A DNA stretch of 64,000 nucleotides, taken from Chitinophaga niastensis (lineage in GTDB: Bacteria; Bacteroidota; Bacteroidia; Chitinophagales; Chitinophagaceae). Within the stretch, counting starts at the first letter, position 1. The number at the start of each line of letters is the position of its first letter. This document shows, piece after piece, positions 17,313 to 26,538 of this stretch. Below the pieces are notes generated by a model. It saw only the letters and a program-made list of their open reading frames with translations. It was not told the DNA's origin and searched no databases. The translations under genes were made by a program, and so were the position numbers. The stretch lies in NCBI RefSeq assembly GCF_003014755.1, contig NZ_PYAW01000004.1, positions 1 to 64,000 on the forward strand, read 5' to 3'.

Positions 17313-17567
17313 ATGGATAAAGAAACATTCATTGCGCAGTTAAGAGAAATAGTCAGGCCCTACGCAAAAAATCAGGAAGCCCTGGAACAGATCAGCGCAT
17401 CCACAGATTTCATTCAGGATCTTAAAATCAATTCTGCCAATCTGGTAGATGTGGTGCTGGATGTAGAAGAGAAATATGATATCGTTATTCAGAACGAGGA
17501 AATGGAACGCATGTTAAATGTGCAGGCAGCCATGGATATTGTAACATCCAAGCTGAAAGAAAAATGA
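17313..17567 (+). CDS. Acyl carrier protein
   Basis: 84 residues, acidic, four-helix pattern. The phosphopantetheine serine is Ser41 in LKINSANLVDVVLDVEEKYDI. The usual D-S-L is replaced by N-S-A, so the carrier is divergent from the primary ACP. It is placed between the KAS and the phosphopantetheinyl transferase genes and overlaps the latter by 4 bases, which supports a private carrier for this pathway. Confidence 0.9.
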   Translation: MDKETFIAQLREIVRPYAKNQEALEQISASTDFIQDLKINSANLVDVVLDVEEKYDIVIQNEEMERMLNVQAAMDIVTSKLKEK

Positions 17568-18124
17568 TAGGCAACGATATAGTTGACCTTTACCTGGCGG
17601 AAAAAGAAAGCCGCTGCCACCGGAAAGGATTTCTGGACAAGCTTTTTACACCCGCCGAAAAAAGCATCATTGAAAACGCCACAGCACCACTCACGATGAT
17701 ATGGTTGCTGTGGAGTTGCAAAGAAGCCGCCTATAAAATTGTGCATCGTGCCACACGGCACAGAACCTACGCTCCCCAAAAATTTGAATGCCACCTAACA
17801 AACGTATCCGGCAACCAGGCCACCGGCACCGTTATACATGATCTTCAACCATATTATTTCCTGAGTACGGGTATCGGCTCCTGCATTCATACACGCGCTG
17901 CCGTTAGTCATACTTTGCTGCAACAAACAGCCGCTTATACCTTGTACCATCGCACACCGGATTATGCGGCGCTATTGCACACACAGGGGATATTACAACC
18001 CGGTCAGTTATTTTGGAAAGATGCAGATGGTATTCCGTATATCCGTGATAGTTATAGCCGTGATGTACCGGTTTCGGTGAGCCATCATGGGAAGTATGTG
18101 GGAATGGTGATGAGCACGGAATAG
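17564..18124 (+). CDS. 4'-phosphopantetheinyl transferase
   Basis: 186 residues. The two magnesium/CoA-binding motifs of the AcpS/Sfp superfamily are present: GNDIVDL at residues 3-9 and LWSCKEAAYKIVH at about 49-61. A conserved C-terminal PVSVSHHGKYVGMV strand follows. It should convert the adjacent divergent apo-ACP to its holo form. Having a private PPTase as the last gene of the operon supports a self-contained biosynthetic unit. Confidence 0.9.
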   Translation: MIGNDIVDLYLAEKESRCHRKGFLDKLFTPAEKSIIENATAPLTMIWLLWSCKEAAYKIVHRATRHRTYAPQKFECHLTNVSGNQATGTVIHDLQPYYFLSTGIGSCIHTRAAVSHTLLQQTAAYTLYHRTPDYAALLHTQGILQPGQLFWKDADGIPYIRDSYSRDVPVSVSHHGKYVGMVMSTE

Positions 18125-18348
18125 ACTTCTTCTTATCTTGATGATTATTTGTTCATACATACTTCCCTTATAAGAACAAAATAAAGCCAGCATACAATAA
18201 TATAGTATTAGTTTTCTCTATTTGAATAGCCGACCTTTAATCTCAGTACAACCAATAACAAACAGCTATAGTAATATTTTACCTGGAACCATACAGTGTG
18301 GCCACAATGAAAATTTAATTAGTACAGCACGCATTTAATATAAGAAAT

Positions 18349-20667
18349 ATGTTCCTACGTTATGGCAGACTTACCATCTGCTTCCTTGCATTTATTGCAG
18401 CGTGTAATAATGACGGCGCACCCGGACAACAAGAGGAAAAGTTGCCGGAAATTGTAGACTACAATTTTAATATTCGTCCCATTTTATCGGACAGATGTTA
18501 TGCGTGTCATGGTCCCGATGCCAATAAGCGGGAAGCTGGTCTACGACTCGATATTGCAGATAGTGCCTATAAAGCACTGAAGGAATCACCAGGCGCACAT
18601 GCCCTGGTACCGGGCAACCCTATGGCATCCGTATTGTACCAACGCATCAGCTCCACTGATACTTCCCTTAGGATGCCACCGCCATCCTCTAACATGACAT
18701 TGACCGCTTTTGAAATTAAGCTGATAGAGAAATGGATCAAACAAGGTGCACAATATAAACCACACTGGGCGTTTGTAGCGCCGGTGGCACCAGCCATGCC
18801 GGCCGTAACTGATAAGAAATGGTCGCGCAATGAAATAGATCATTTTGTATTGGCGCGCATGGAAAATAAAGGGCTAACACCTAATCCCCTGGCAGACCAC
18901 GAAAGATTGCTGAAGCGTCTGAGCCTGGACCTTACCGGCTTGCCCCCATCAGCAGAAAGAATGGACCGTTTTGGAAAAGATACCAGCGATGCCGGTTATG
19001 AGAAAATGGTAGATGAACTATTGCAGGATACTGCGTATGGGGAAAAAATGGCCATTCACTGGATGGATGTAGCCAGGTACGCGGACTCACACGGATACCA
19101 GGATGATAACTATCGCAGTATGTGGCCCTGGCGCGATTGGGTGATACATGCCTTCAATGAAAATTTACCATACAACCAGTTTATTACCTGGCAACTGGCT
19201 GGCGATATGATGCCCAATGCTACCCGCGAACAGCTGCTGGCATCTGGCTATAACCGCAACCATAAAATAACGGAAGAAGGAGGGGTAATAGATGAAGAAT
19301 ACCGGGTTGAATATGTTACCGATCGTACCAACGCTTTTGGTAAGAGTTTACTGGGGATTACTATAGAATGCGCCCACTGTCACGATCATAAATATGATCC
19401 GTTTTCCCAGAAAGAATATTATGAACTCTTCGCATTTTTTAATAATGTAAAAGAGATAGGATTGGAATCAACCGTAGGCGGTCCTGAAACCTACGCGAAG
19501 AAACCGTACATGGAAATCACCAAAGAAGACCTGAACGGTGTATTACATTTTATCAACAAACAAGACACCAACAAACTGATCGTATCCGTAATGGGCGATC
19601 GCGATACCCTGAGAAAAACGTATATCCTTGGCCGTGGGAACTATGATAATCACACTTTGGAAGTACAGCCCGAAACACCGCATGCTGTATTACCTTTTGA
19701 TAATAAACAATATCCGGCCAACAGGTTAGGGTTGGCAGAGTGGTTGTTTGATAAGCGCAATCCACTCACCGCAAGGGTTTTCGTAAATCAGCAATGGCAG
19801 GAAATTTTTGGCAGGGGCATCGTGAAAAGCACAGGCGATTTTGGTATGCAGGGCGATCTGCCTACTAATCCGCAGTTGCTGGACTGGCTGGCTACCGACT
19901 TTATGCAACATGGCTGGAATATTAAACGGCTCGTAAAGCAAATGGTGATGTCGGCCACATACCGGCAGTCAGCCGTGGTATCCAGGGAAAAGCTGCGGGC
20001 AGATCCTGATAATATTTATCTCTCCCGTGGCCCGCGTTTCCGCTTGCCGGCGGAGTTGGTACGTGACCTGGTATTGCAGAGCAGTGGTTTATTAGTACAT
20101 ACCATCGGTGGCCCCAGCGTAAAACCTTATCAGCCTAAAGGCTTGTGGGAAATGGCTACTTCCGGCAGAGGCATTCTTGCGAGCTATAAACAGGATCATG
20201 GTGAAAGCCTGTACCGCAGAGGCTTGTATACGTTTATTAAACGTACGGTGCCACCGCCTTCCATGATGATCTTTGATGCGAGCAACCGGGATCAGTGTGA
20301 AGTGAAACGTTCCACCACCAACACGCCTTTACAGGCATTGATCATGCTCAACGATCCTACTGTGCTGGAAGCATCACGGGTACTGGCTGCGCAGCTGCTG
20401 CAAAAAGATAATAATATCCCTCATAATATTCAGCAGGCCTTCCGGTTAATTGTTTGCAGAACTCCGCAACAGCAAGAGGTGGCGGTATTGCAAAAGTATT
20501 ATGAACAGCAGCAACAGCTATATAAACAACATCCGGCCAGTGCCGCAAAATTGCTGCAGCAGGGTGAGTATCCGATGGCTGCCAACATGGAGCCTTCCGC
20601 CTGGGCAGCAATGATGCAGGTGATCACCACCATTTATAACCTGGAAGAAACCCTTTCAAAAACATGA
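18349..20667 (+). CDS. Planctomycete-type cytochrome c / DUF1549 / DUF1553 lipoprotein
   Basis: 772 residues. The signal peptide ends at a lipobox (IAAC, Cys19). A haem-binding C-x2-C-H follows at Cys50-His54 ([10 protein letters not shown]), within a PSCyt1-type module that ends with MPP-PSS. DUF1549 covers about residues 160-360 ([17 protein letters not shown], then [17 protein letters not shown], then [11 protein letters not shown] with a second C-x2-C-H). DUF1553 covers about 460-720 ([20 protein letters not shown], then [13 protein letters not shown]). Abundant in Planctomycetes, where the exact reaction is not established. First of a four-gene operon. Confidence 0.92.
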   Translation: MFLRYGRLTICFLAFIAACNNDGAPGQQEEKLPEIVDYNFNIRPILSDRCYACHGPDANKREAGLRLDIADSAYKALKESPGAHALVPGNPMASVLYQRISSTDTSLRMPPPSSNMTLTAFEIKLIEKWIKQGAQYKPHWAFVAPVAPAMPAVTDKKWSRNEIDHFVLARMENKGLTPNPLADHERLLKRLSLDLTGLPPSAERMDRFGKDTSDAGYEKMVDELLQDTAYGEKMAIHWMDVARYADSHGYQDDNYRSMWPWRDWVIHAFNENLPYNQFITWQLAGDMMPNATREQLLASGYNRNHKITEEGGVIDEEYRVEYVTDRTNAFGKSLLGITIECAHCHDHKYDPFSQKEYYELFAFFNNVKEIGLESTVGGPETYAKKPYMEITKEDLNGVLHFINKQDTNKLIVSVMGDRDTLRKTYILGRGNYDNHTLEVQPETPHAVLPFDNKQYPANRLGLAEWLFDKRNPLTARVFVNQQWQEIFGRGIVKSTGDFGMQGDLPTNPQLLDWLATDFMQHGWNIKRLVKQMVMSATYRQSAVVSREKLRADPDNIYLSRGPRFRLPAELVRDLVLQSSGLLVHTIGGPSVKPYQPKGLWEMATSGRGILASYKQDHGESLYRRGLYTFIKRTVPPPSMMIFDASNRDQCEVKRSTTNTPLQALIMLNDPTVLEASRVLAAQLLQKDNNIPHNIQQAFRLIVCRTPQQQEVAVLQKYYEQQQQLYKQHPASAAKLLQQGEYPMAANMEPSAWAAMMQVITTIYNLEETLSKT

Positions 20668-22124
20668 CCATGAAAAACGAGTTCATAGAGCGTCACCTGA
20701 ATATGAATCGCCGGAAGTTCTTATCACAACTAAGTTTGGGCGTGGGCAGCCTGGCATTGGGTTCTTTACTGATACCTGATATTTTTGGTAAAGGCGCTGC
20801 GGCAGAAGATGCCGCTTTTATACCAGGGATGCCGCATTTTGCGCCAAAAGCTAAAAGGATCATTTATCTTTTTCAGAATGGTGCGCCTTCGCAGCTGGAG
20901 ACCTTTGACTATAAGCCCAAGCTGCGGCAAATGATGGGGCAGGAGCTGCCGGCTTCTATCCGCATGGGGCAACGATTAACGGGCATGACTTCGGCGCAGA
21001 CATCTTTTCCGCTGGTAGGCTCTTACTATGATTTTAAGCAGTACGGCGAATCACGCGCCTGGGTGAGTGACCTGTTTCCGCATACCGCTAAAGTGGTGGA
21101 TGATATCTGCATCGTAAAATCTATGTTTACCGAAGCCATTAATCATGATCCAGCCCTGACCTTTTTTCAGACAGGAGCACAGCAGGGAAACCGCGCCAGT
21201 TTTGGTTCCTGGATGAGTTATGGATTAGGAAGTGAAAATAAAAATCTGCCTGCCTTTTGTGTATTGCTTTCGCGTGGTAAAGGAAACGGGCAAGGGGTGT
21301 ATTCCAAATTATGGTCCAATGGTTTTTTAGATAGCATTCACCAGGGCGTACAATTCAGTAGTGGAGAGAATCCGGTATTATACCTGAATAACCCGGAAGG
21401 CATTGATATGGCCAATCGCCGGCAGATGCTGGATCAATTGGCTGCGTTAAATGATCAGTCGTACAAAGAATTTGGAGATCCGGAAATCAATACTAAAATA
21501 CAGCAGTATGAAATGGCGTATCGCATGCAAACGGCTGTACCGGAGTTGACAGATCTTTCTAAAGAATCAGATGATATCATTAAATTATATGGCCCTAACT
21601 GCCTGGTGCCAGGCACTTTTGCGGCTAATTGCCTGTTGGCCAGAAAACTCTCTGAAAGCGGTGTACGCTTCATACAGTTGTATCACCAGGGATGGGATCA
21701 GCATGGCAACCTGCCAAATGAAATGGCCGGACAAGCCAGGGATGTAGACCAGGCATCAGCGGCACTGATCACTGATCTGAAACAACGTGGTTTGCTGGAT
21801 GAAACACTGGTGATATGGGGCGGCGAATTTGGCAGAACTAATTTTTGCCAGGGCAAAATGACTGCCGACAACTACGGCCGTGATCACCATCCCCGCTGCT
21901 TTTCTATCTGGATGGCCGGCGGTGGCGTGAAGCCAGGTGTTTATGGAGAAACAGATGAATTCGGATATAATATTATTAAAGATCCCGTGCATGTACATGA
22001 TTTTCATGCTACCGTTTTACATCTCATGGGACTGGATCACGAAAAACTAACATTCAAGCACCAGGGCCGCCGATACCGGCTCACAGACGTTGCCGGCAAA
22101 GTAATTCCCGGATTGATGGCCTGA
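20664..22124 (+). CDS. DUF1501 protein, Tat-exported
   Basis: 486 residues. The N-terminus has [22 protein letters not shown], a twin-arginine signal, so it is exported folded. The body is the alkaline-phosphatase-like DUF1501 fold: [19 protein letters not shown] near the start, [14 protein letters not shown]-like segment in the middle, [12 protein letters not shown] then [17 protein letters not shown] near the metal site. It overlaps the preceding gene by 4 bases (an ATGA junction). DUF1501 partners of DUF1553 proteins are nearly universal, so the two presumably form one extracytoplasmic system. Confidence 0.92.
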   Translation: MTMKNEFIERHLNMNRRKFLSQLSLGVGSLALGSLLIPDIFGKGAAAEDAAFIPGMPHFAPKAKRIIYLFQNGAPSQLETFDYKPKLRQMMGQELPASIRMGQRLTGMTSAQTSFPLVGSYYDFKQYGESRAWVSDLFPHTAKVVDDICIVKSMFTEAINHDPALTFFQTGAQQGNRASFGSWMSYGLGSENKNLPAFCVLLSRGKGNGQGVYSKLWSNGFLDSIHQGVQFSSGENPVLYLNNPEGIDMANRRQMLDQLAALNDQSYKEFGDPEINTKIQQYEMAYRMQTAVPELTDLSKESDDIIKLYGPNCLVPGTFAANCLLARKLSESGVRFIQLYHQGWDQHGNLPNEMAGQARDVDQASAALITDLKQRGLLDETLVIWGGEFGRTNFCQGKMTADNYGRDHHPRCFSIWMAGGGVKPGVYGETDEFGYNIIKDPVHVHDFHATVLHLMGLDHEKLTFKHQGRRYRLTDVAGKVIPGLMA

Positions 22125-22143
22125 TAAAAACATACAAGACAAC

Positions 22144-23169
22144 ATGGAAAGAAGAAAATTCATACAGACGTCGGCGTTAGTAACTGCCTCTTTTTATATT
22201 TCACGCGATCTTTTTGCAAAGCCTAAAGGACCGGTGTATGGCCATAACAATATGCGTTATGCCCTGGATACCAAATGGGGCACACTGGACAGCAGCCGGT
22301 ACCCGGTGAAAGACTGTCATGAAATGGTGCAGGATAAACATGGTCGTATCCTCTTGCTGACCAATGAAACAAAAAACAACATACTCATCTACAATAAATC
22401 CGGTAAACTGCTGGATAGCTGGGGGCATGAGTTTCCGGGTGCGCATGGGCTTACGCTGACCAATGAAAACGGCACAGAGTTTTTATTTATTACCGATACA
22501 GAAAAACACCAGGTATATAAAACAACGATGGATGGTAAGATATTAATGACCATCGATTATCCCGCTGAAACAGGCGTGTATAAAAAGAAAGAAGATTTTG
22601 TACCTACCGAAACAGCAGTAGCAGACAATGGTGATTTTTATATTGCAGATGGTTATGGATCGCAGTATGTGATGCGCTACGACCGTAATGGTAAGCTGCT
22701 GGGATTCTTTGGTGGCAGGGGAAATGGTGATGAGCACCTGGATAACGCCCATGGTGTTTGTGTGGATCGCCGGAAAGGAACACCTACGTTGCTGATAACT
22801 GACAGAACACGCAATTGTTTCAAACGCTTTACCATGGAAGGTAAATTGCTGGAGGTAATATCATTGCCAGGCGCCTGTGTTTGCCGGCCTGTTATAAAAG
22901 GTGATCATCTCTATACAGCTGTATTACGTTCTCCCAATCTGGATGCTAATGGCACCGGCTTTGTATCCATATTGGATAAAGATAACAAGGTAATATCCAA
23001 CATTGGCGGCACCGCGCCAACATACAGCAACGGACAGTTGCAGCCGATGCTACAGGCAGAAAAAATATTTGTACATCCGCATGATGTGTGTGTAGATAAT
23101 GATGAGAATTTATATGTAGCACAATGGAATGCGGGTAAAGTGTATCCCTATAAACTCAGGAGGGTGTAA
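22144..23169 (+). CDS. NHL-type beta-propeller protein, Tat signal
   Basis: 341 residues. ERRKFIQTSALVTASFYI is a Tat-like signal. The mature part has five to six propeller-type repeats with 'NGDFYIADGYGSQYVMRYD' and 'GKLLGFFGGRGNGDEHLDNAHG' blades, as in NHL and peptidyl-hydroxyglycine alpha-amidating lyase-like proteins. HPHDVCVDNDENLYVAQWN near the end fits the last blade. It likely binds or acts on a substrate in the periplasm together with the flanking cytochrome proteins. No catalytic assignment is possible from the sequence alone. Confidence 0.8.
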   Translation: MERRKFIQTSALVTASFYISRDLFAKPKGPVYGHNNMRYALDTKWGTLDSSRYPVKDCHEMVQDKHGRILLLTNETKNNILIYNKSGKLLDSWGHEFPGAHGLTLTNENGTEFLFITDTEKHQVYKTTMDGKILMTIDYPAETGVYKKKEDFVPTETAVADNGDFYIADGYGSQYVMRYDRNGKLLGFFGGRGNGDEHLDNAHGVCVDRRKGTPTLLITDRTRNCFKRFTMEGKLLEVISLPGACVCRPVIKGDHLYTAVLRSPNLDANGTGFVSILDKDNKVISNIGGTAPTYSNGQLQPMLQAEKIFVHPHDVCVDNDENLYVAQWNAGKVYPYKLRRV

Positions 23170-25340
23170 TGGCAGAACGGAACAGTAACAAGTGGAAAAG
23201 TATTGGAGGAAACACCTTATTTACATTAAATATTTTTATCCTTTTTTTATTACTATCCGGTAGTAGGGTGGTATTGCCGCCATGGTTGCAGGTATTGGGG
23301 CGTATGCATCCGTTGGTGCTGCACTTCCCGATTGTACTGATCATCGTTGCCAGTGTGCTTACGTTTATCCGTTTACGTGAGGAAACGGCGGATGTATGGA
23401 AGCAGCAGTTATCATCTGTCTTATTTTTGCTTGGAGCGCTCAGTGCAGCCATTACGGTTATTATGGGCTTATTTCTTTCGAGAGAAGAAGGCTACAACGG
23501 CGATGCCCTGCAATGGCATAAGTGGGGCGGGGTGAGCATGTTGTGGCTGGCATCCGGTTTATACTGGCTCGGACAATCCGGTATTCGCAAGCCGCTTTTG
23601 CAGAAATACGGTGCTGTTATTACCGTAGTGATTTTAATCATTACGGGCCATTTGGGCGCAGATATTACCCATGGTAATAACTTTGTACTGGCGCCGGTAA
23701 TGCCGGCCGGGAAACGGCCCGTTATTCCATTTGAGCAGGCATTAGTGTATGAGCATCTGGTGAAGCCGGTGTTACAGGAAAAATGTATGACCTGTCATAA
23801 TGCAGGCAAAGCAAAAGGAGAACTGGCCATGGACCTGCCACGGCAGCTGCTGAAAGGAGGAAAGAGCGGTAAACTGTTTGTAGCAGGGAAACCGGAGCTG
23901 AGCTTATTGCTGGAAAGACTCCACCTGCCGCTGGATACAAAGAAGCATATGCCGCCCGCAGGTAAACCGCAACTCACCCCGGAAGAAATGGAACTATTGT
24001 ATTACTGGGTAAAAAGCGGGGCTGATTTTAAAATGAAAGCGGCCTCTTTACCAGTAACAGATACTTTGCGGATGCTGGCCACTACTATGTTACAGCCGGC
24101 TGAAAAGACAACGCCGGTATACGATTTTTCGGCAGCCGACGAAAAACTGGTACAAAAGCTGAATAATAATTATCGCGTTATCTACCCCATTGCTTTGCAT
24201 GCGGCACCGCTGATCGTGAATTGTTATAACAAAGATCAGTATAGCCCTAAATCATTGGAAGAGCTGCTGCCATTGAAGAAGCAGATCATCGAAATACATT
24301 TGCAGAAGATGCCGGTGCAGGATGCCGATCTGAACATCTTATCACAATTTGAGCAGCTGCGTGTACTCAACCTGAGCTTCACTAACGTAAAGGGACAAAC
24401 GTTATCCGTGCTGGCAAAACTGCCACACCTGGAAAGCCTGTCGCTTTCCGGCACTGCCGTTACCTGGTCGCAGTTGCAGGTGTTAAAATCATCTAAATCC
24501 TTAAAGGAGCTATATCTCTGGAACACTGCCCTCACAGCAGCCGACCTGGATCAGGCACAAAAAGTATTGAAGCAGGTAGCGGTGATCAAAGGTTTCAGTA
24601 ATGAGGGGCAGCCGCTGCTGAAACTGAATCAGCCTGTCATGCTGAATACGGCATTTGTTTTCAAAAACAGCACGCAACTGCATCTGAAGCATCCCATTAA
24701 AGGCGTGGAAATACACTACACCACAGATGGAACAATGCCTGATAGTGTGCAGTCGCCTGTATTTAAGGATAGTGTACTATTACAGGACAATGCCACCATC
24801 CGTGCCATTGCCTGTAAAAAAGGCTGGTTAGCCAGCGATCCCATACTGTATCATTTTTCCAAAACCACGTATATTCCTGACAGTGTGATCCTGATTACAT
24901 TGCCTGATGGTCAGTATACAGGTGAAGGCGGCAAAACACTTATTGACGGGAAAAAAGGGGAGACAGACCAGGGCAACGGTAAATGGCTGGGCTACAATAA
25001 AACTGATTTACAGGCCATGTTGTTGTTTGTGAAACCTGTAGCAGTAAAAACAATTTCGATAGGCATCTTAAGAAATATTAACGGATATATTTTCCCTCCT
25101 TCCAAAGTAGAAGTATGGGGCGGTGCAGATGCACATCATCTTAAACTATTAAAACGCATCATCCCGGCTGCCGGACAAAAAAATGATCCTGCTGCCGCAA
25201 TGAATATTGATTGTAATTTTCCATTAACCACCGTTTCCTGTGTGAAAATTGTAATGGTGCCGGTGCTGCATTTACCAGTATGGCATCCCGGAAAGGGCCA
25301 GCGGGCATGGGTGTTTGCAGATGAGGTGCTGGTGAATTGA
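23169..25340 (+). CDS. Membrane PSCyt1-type cytochrome with chitobiase C-terminal domain
   Basis: 723 residues. The first 175 residues hold four to five membrane helices (DUF2231-like, including RMHPLVLHFPIVLIIVASVL). A c-type haem site follows at Cys206-His210 (CMTCHNAGKA), in the PSCyt1 layout with MPPAGKPQLTPEEMELLYYW. After that come leucine-rich repeats (about 370-470), a chitobiase/beta-hexosaminidase C-terminal-like domain (VEIHYTTDGTMPDS) and a beta-sandwich end. The start overlaps the preceding stop (TAATG). It may anchor the system and pass electrons across the membrane. Confidence 0.88.
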   Translation: MAERNSNKWKSIGGNTLFTLNIFILFLLLSGSRVVLPPWLQVLGRMHPLVLHFPIVLIIVASVLTFIRLREETADVWKQQLSSVLFLLGALSAAITVIMGLFLSREEGYNGDALQWHKWGGVSMLWLASGLYWLGQSGIRKPLLQKYGAVITVVILIITGHLGADITHGNNFVLAPVMPAGKRPVIPFEQALVYEHLVKPVLQEKCMTCHNAGKAKGELAMDLPRQLLKGGKSGKLFVAGKPELSLLLERLHLPLDTKKHMPPAGKPQLTPEEMELLYYWVKSGADFKMKAASLPVTDTLRMLATTMLQPAEKTTPVYDFSAADEKLVQKLNNNYRVIYPIALHAAPLIVNCYNKDQYSPKSLEELLPLKKQIIEIHLQKMPVQDADLNILSQFEQLRVLNLSFTNVKGQTLSVLAKLPHLESLSLSGTAVTWSQLQVLKSSKSLKELYLWNTALTAADLDQAQKVLKQVAVIKGFSNEGQPLLKLNQPVMLNTAFVFKNSTQLHLKHPIKGVEIHYTTDGTMPDSVQSPVFKDSVLLQDNATIRAIACKKGWLASDPILYHFSKTTYIPDSVILITLPDGQYTGEGGKTLIDGKKGETDQGNGKWLGYNKTDLQAMLLFVKPVAVKTISIGILRNINGYIFPPSKVEVWGGADAHHLKLLKRIIPAAGQKNDPAAAMNIDCNFPLTTVSCVKIVMVPVLHLPVWHPGKGQRAWVFADEVLVN

Positions 25341-25374
25341 TAAGGTGTTTATATTATGAGGGTGAATTTAAAGC

Positions 25375-25415
25375 AAACCCGTTCGTGCAGCTGATGCAGT
25401 ACGAACGGGTTTTTT
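25375..25415. terminator. Hairpin terminator
   Basis: aaacccgttcgt (25375-25386) pairs with acgaacgggttt (25401-25412) followed by Ts; it serves both convergent genes. Confidence 0.85.
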
Positions 25416-25419
25416 AATG

Positions 25420-26001
25420 TCATTTTTTTTCAGTCAGCAGCCATTCCAGTTTATACATCTCATGAAAACGGTCATACGCCATCAGTTCATCATCCCTTTT
25501 AAACAAGGCATCTACCTGGTCGGCCAGGGTGGTATTATCCGGGAAAGCTTTCTTAATGTTCCAGGCTGTCAGCTCCTTCATGGTATTATCCTGATCCGTT
25601 GAAAAATAATATTTGAATTTTCCGGATGGAAATTCTTTTGGAGAAGCAGGTATTTTTCTTTTGTACAGCAGCAGGTGCGGACCTTTGTTTAAAAGCTGAT
25701 AAGCGTTGCTGCCGGCAAGTCTGTATACCTCACCGTTAGTCAGTTGATAAGCAAAAAACTGATCCTTGTTCAGGTGGATGTTGTTGCCGTTATATTGTAT
25801 GCTTACATAGTCCCGCGGCGCTAAAGTATGTAAGGTTATTCTTGGTATCTCCTGGCTGCTGTCTTTGCTGTAAGACAAATGATTTTCCCGGTAATCGTTC
25901 ATTGTTTTGTAGATACCGGCCATTTTATGTTGTGCGGCTACAGAGATACTCATACACATCATTAATACTATGGTGCAGATAGTATTGTTTATCCTTTTCA
26001 T
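25420..26001 (-). CDS. Exported hypothetical protein, likely sigma-54 target
   Basis: 193 residues. A signal peptide with a VAAQ cleavage site (CMSISVAAQH) precedes a mostly beta first half (YVSIQYNGNNIHLNKDQFFAYQL) and a helical C-terminus. The family is not recognised. An excellent -24/-12 element lies immediately upstream (separate entry), and an NtrC-type activator gene lies about 540 bases away on the same strand. It is therefore probably expressed under the control of that regulator. Function unknown; the TMNDY-ENHLSYSK region is reminiscent of Bacteroidota stress or envelope proteins. Confidence 0.75.
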   Translation of the reverse strand: MKRINNTICTIVLMMCMSISVAAQHKMAGIYKTMNDYRENHLSYSKDSSQEIPRITLHTLAPRDYVSIQYNGNNIHLNKDQFFAYQLTNGEVYRLAGSNAYQLLNKGPHLLLYKRKIPASPKEFPSGKFKYYFSTDQDNTMKELTAWNIKKAFPDNTTLADQVDALFKRDDELMAYDRFHEMYKLEWLLTEKK

Positions 26002-26538
26002 GGGTCATTGGTTTTAATAACAATGGTGCAATTGCAGTACCTGAATTTTATTCATAGCTTCAAATAACACCAAACTGTTCACTATAGCGGATTTCCCGCC
26101 TGATCTCTTTATTCTTTTTAATTTATCGGTTTCCGGTAACCATGTCAAAATGAGAATTATTGATCAATTTAATATAGTTGGCTGGTATAGCCGATAATTT
26201 CATAAAAATGTATGTCATTTTGATATACTTTTTCATTTTGACGAAATCAAGGTAGCAATTTATTCGATATAAACAATAACGGGGTATTTGATATAACATA
26301 TACTGGTGGTGTGTTATGAGGGACTGGCATCAGCCGGGGTATAGTGGGGCACAAAATTGGATATTTTGGTAACGGGTTTAGTAAAGCATAAATAAAGAAT
26401 CATCCATGCTTTACTTATCCGGCACACATAGGTATCAGTTTATTACTAATGTGGATTTGATAATAAGATTTAGTTTGATTTTTAATATAGGTTAAATGAT
26501 AACTGCCGGTAATTCTTTACCAGGCAGTTTTTTATATG
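26002..26538. other. Regulatory intergenic region with candidate enhancer sites
   Basis: 537 bases without a supportable ORF. Three copies of the 9-mer TCAAAATGA or its complement occur, at 26145-26153, 26215-26223 and 26233-26241. They lie 100-200 bases upstream of the sigma-54 element, where NtrC-type activators usually bind. Near the end a bulged hairpin (26501-26529) with Ts follows on the plus strand. Confidence 0.5.
26027..26042 (-). promoter_or_regulatory. Sigma-54 -24/-12 promoter
   Basis: On the minus strand the bases read aGGTACtgcaaTTGCacc: GG and GC are separated by exactly ten bases and the elements match GGYAC-N5-TTGCA. It lies 25-40 bases before the ATG at 26001. Confidence 0.6.

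Noticed and set aside
26341-26365. Second possible sigma-54 element GGGGCACAAAATTGGA
   Set aside because: The -12 element reads GA in place of GC and no plus-strand gene follows.
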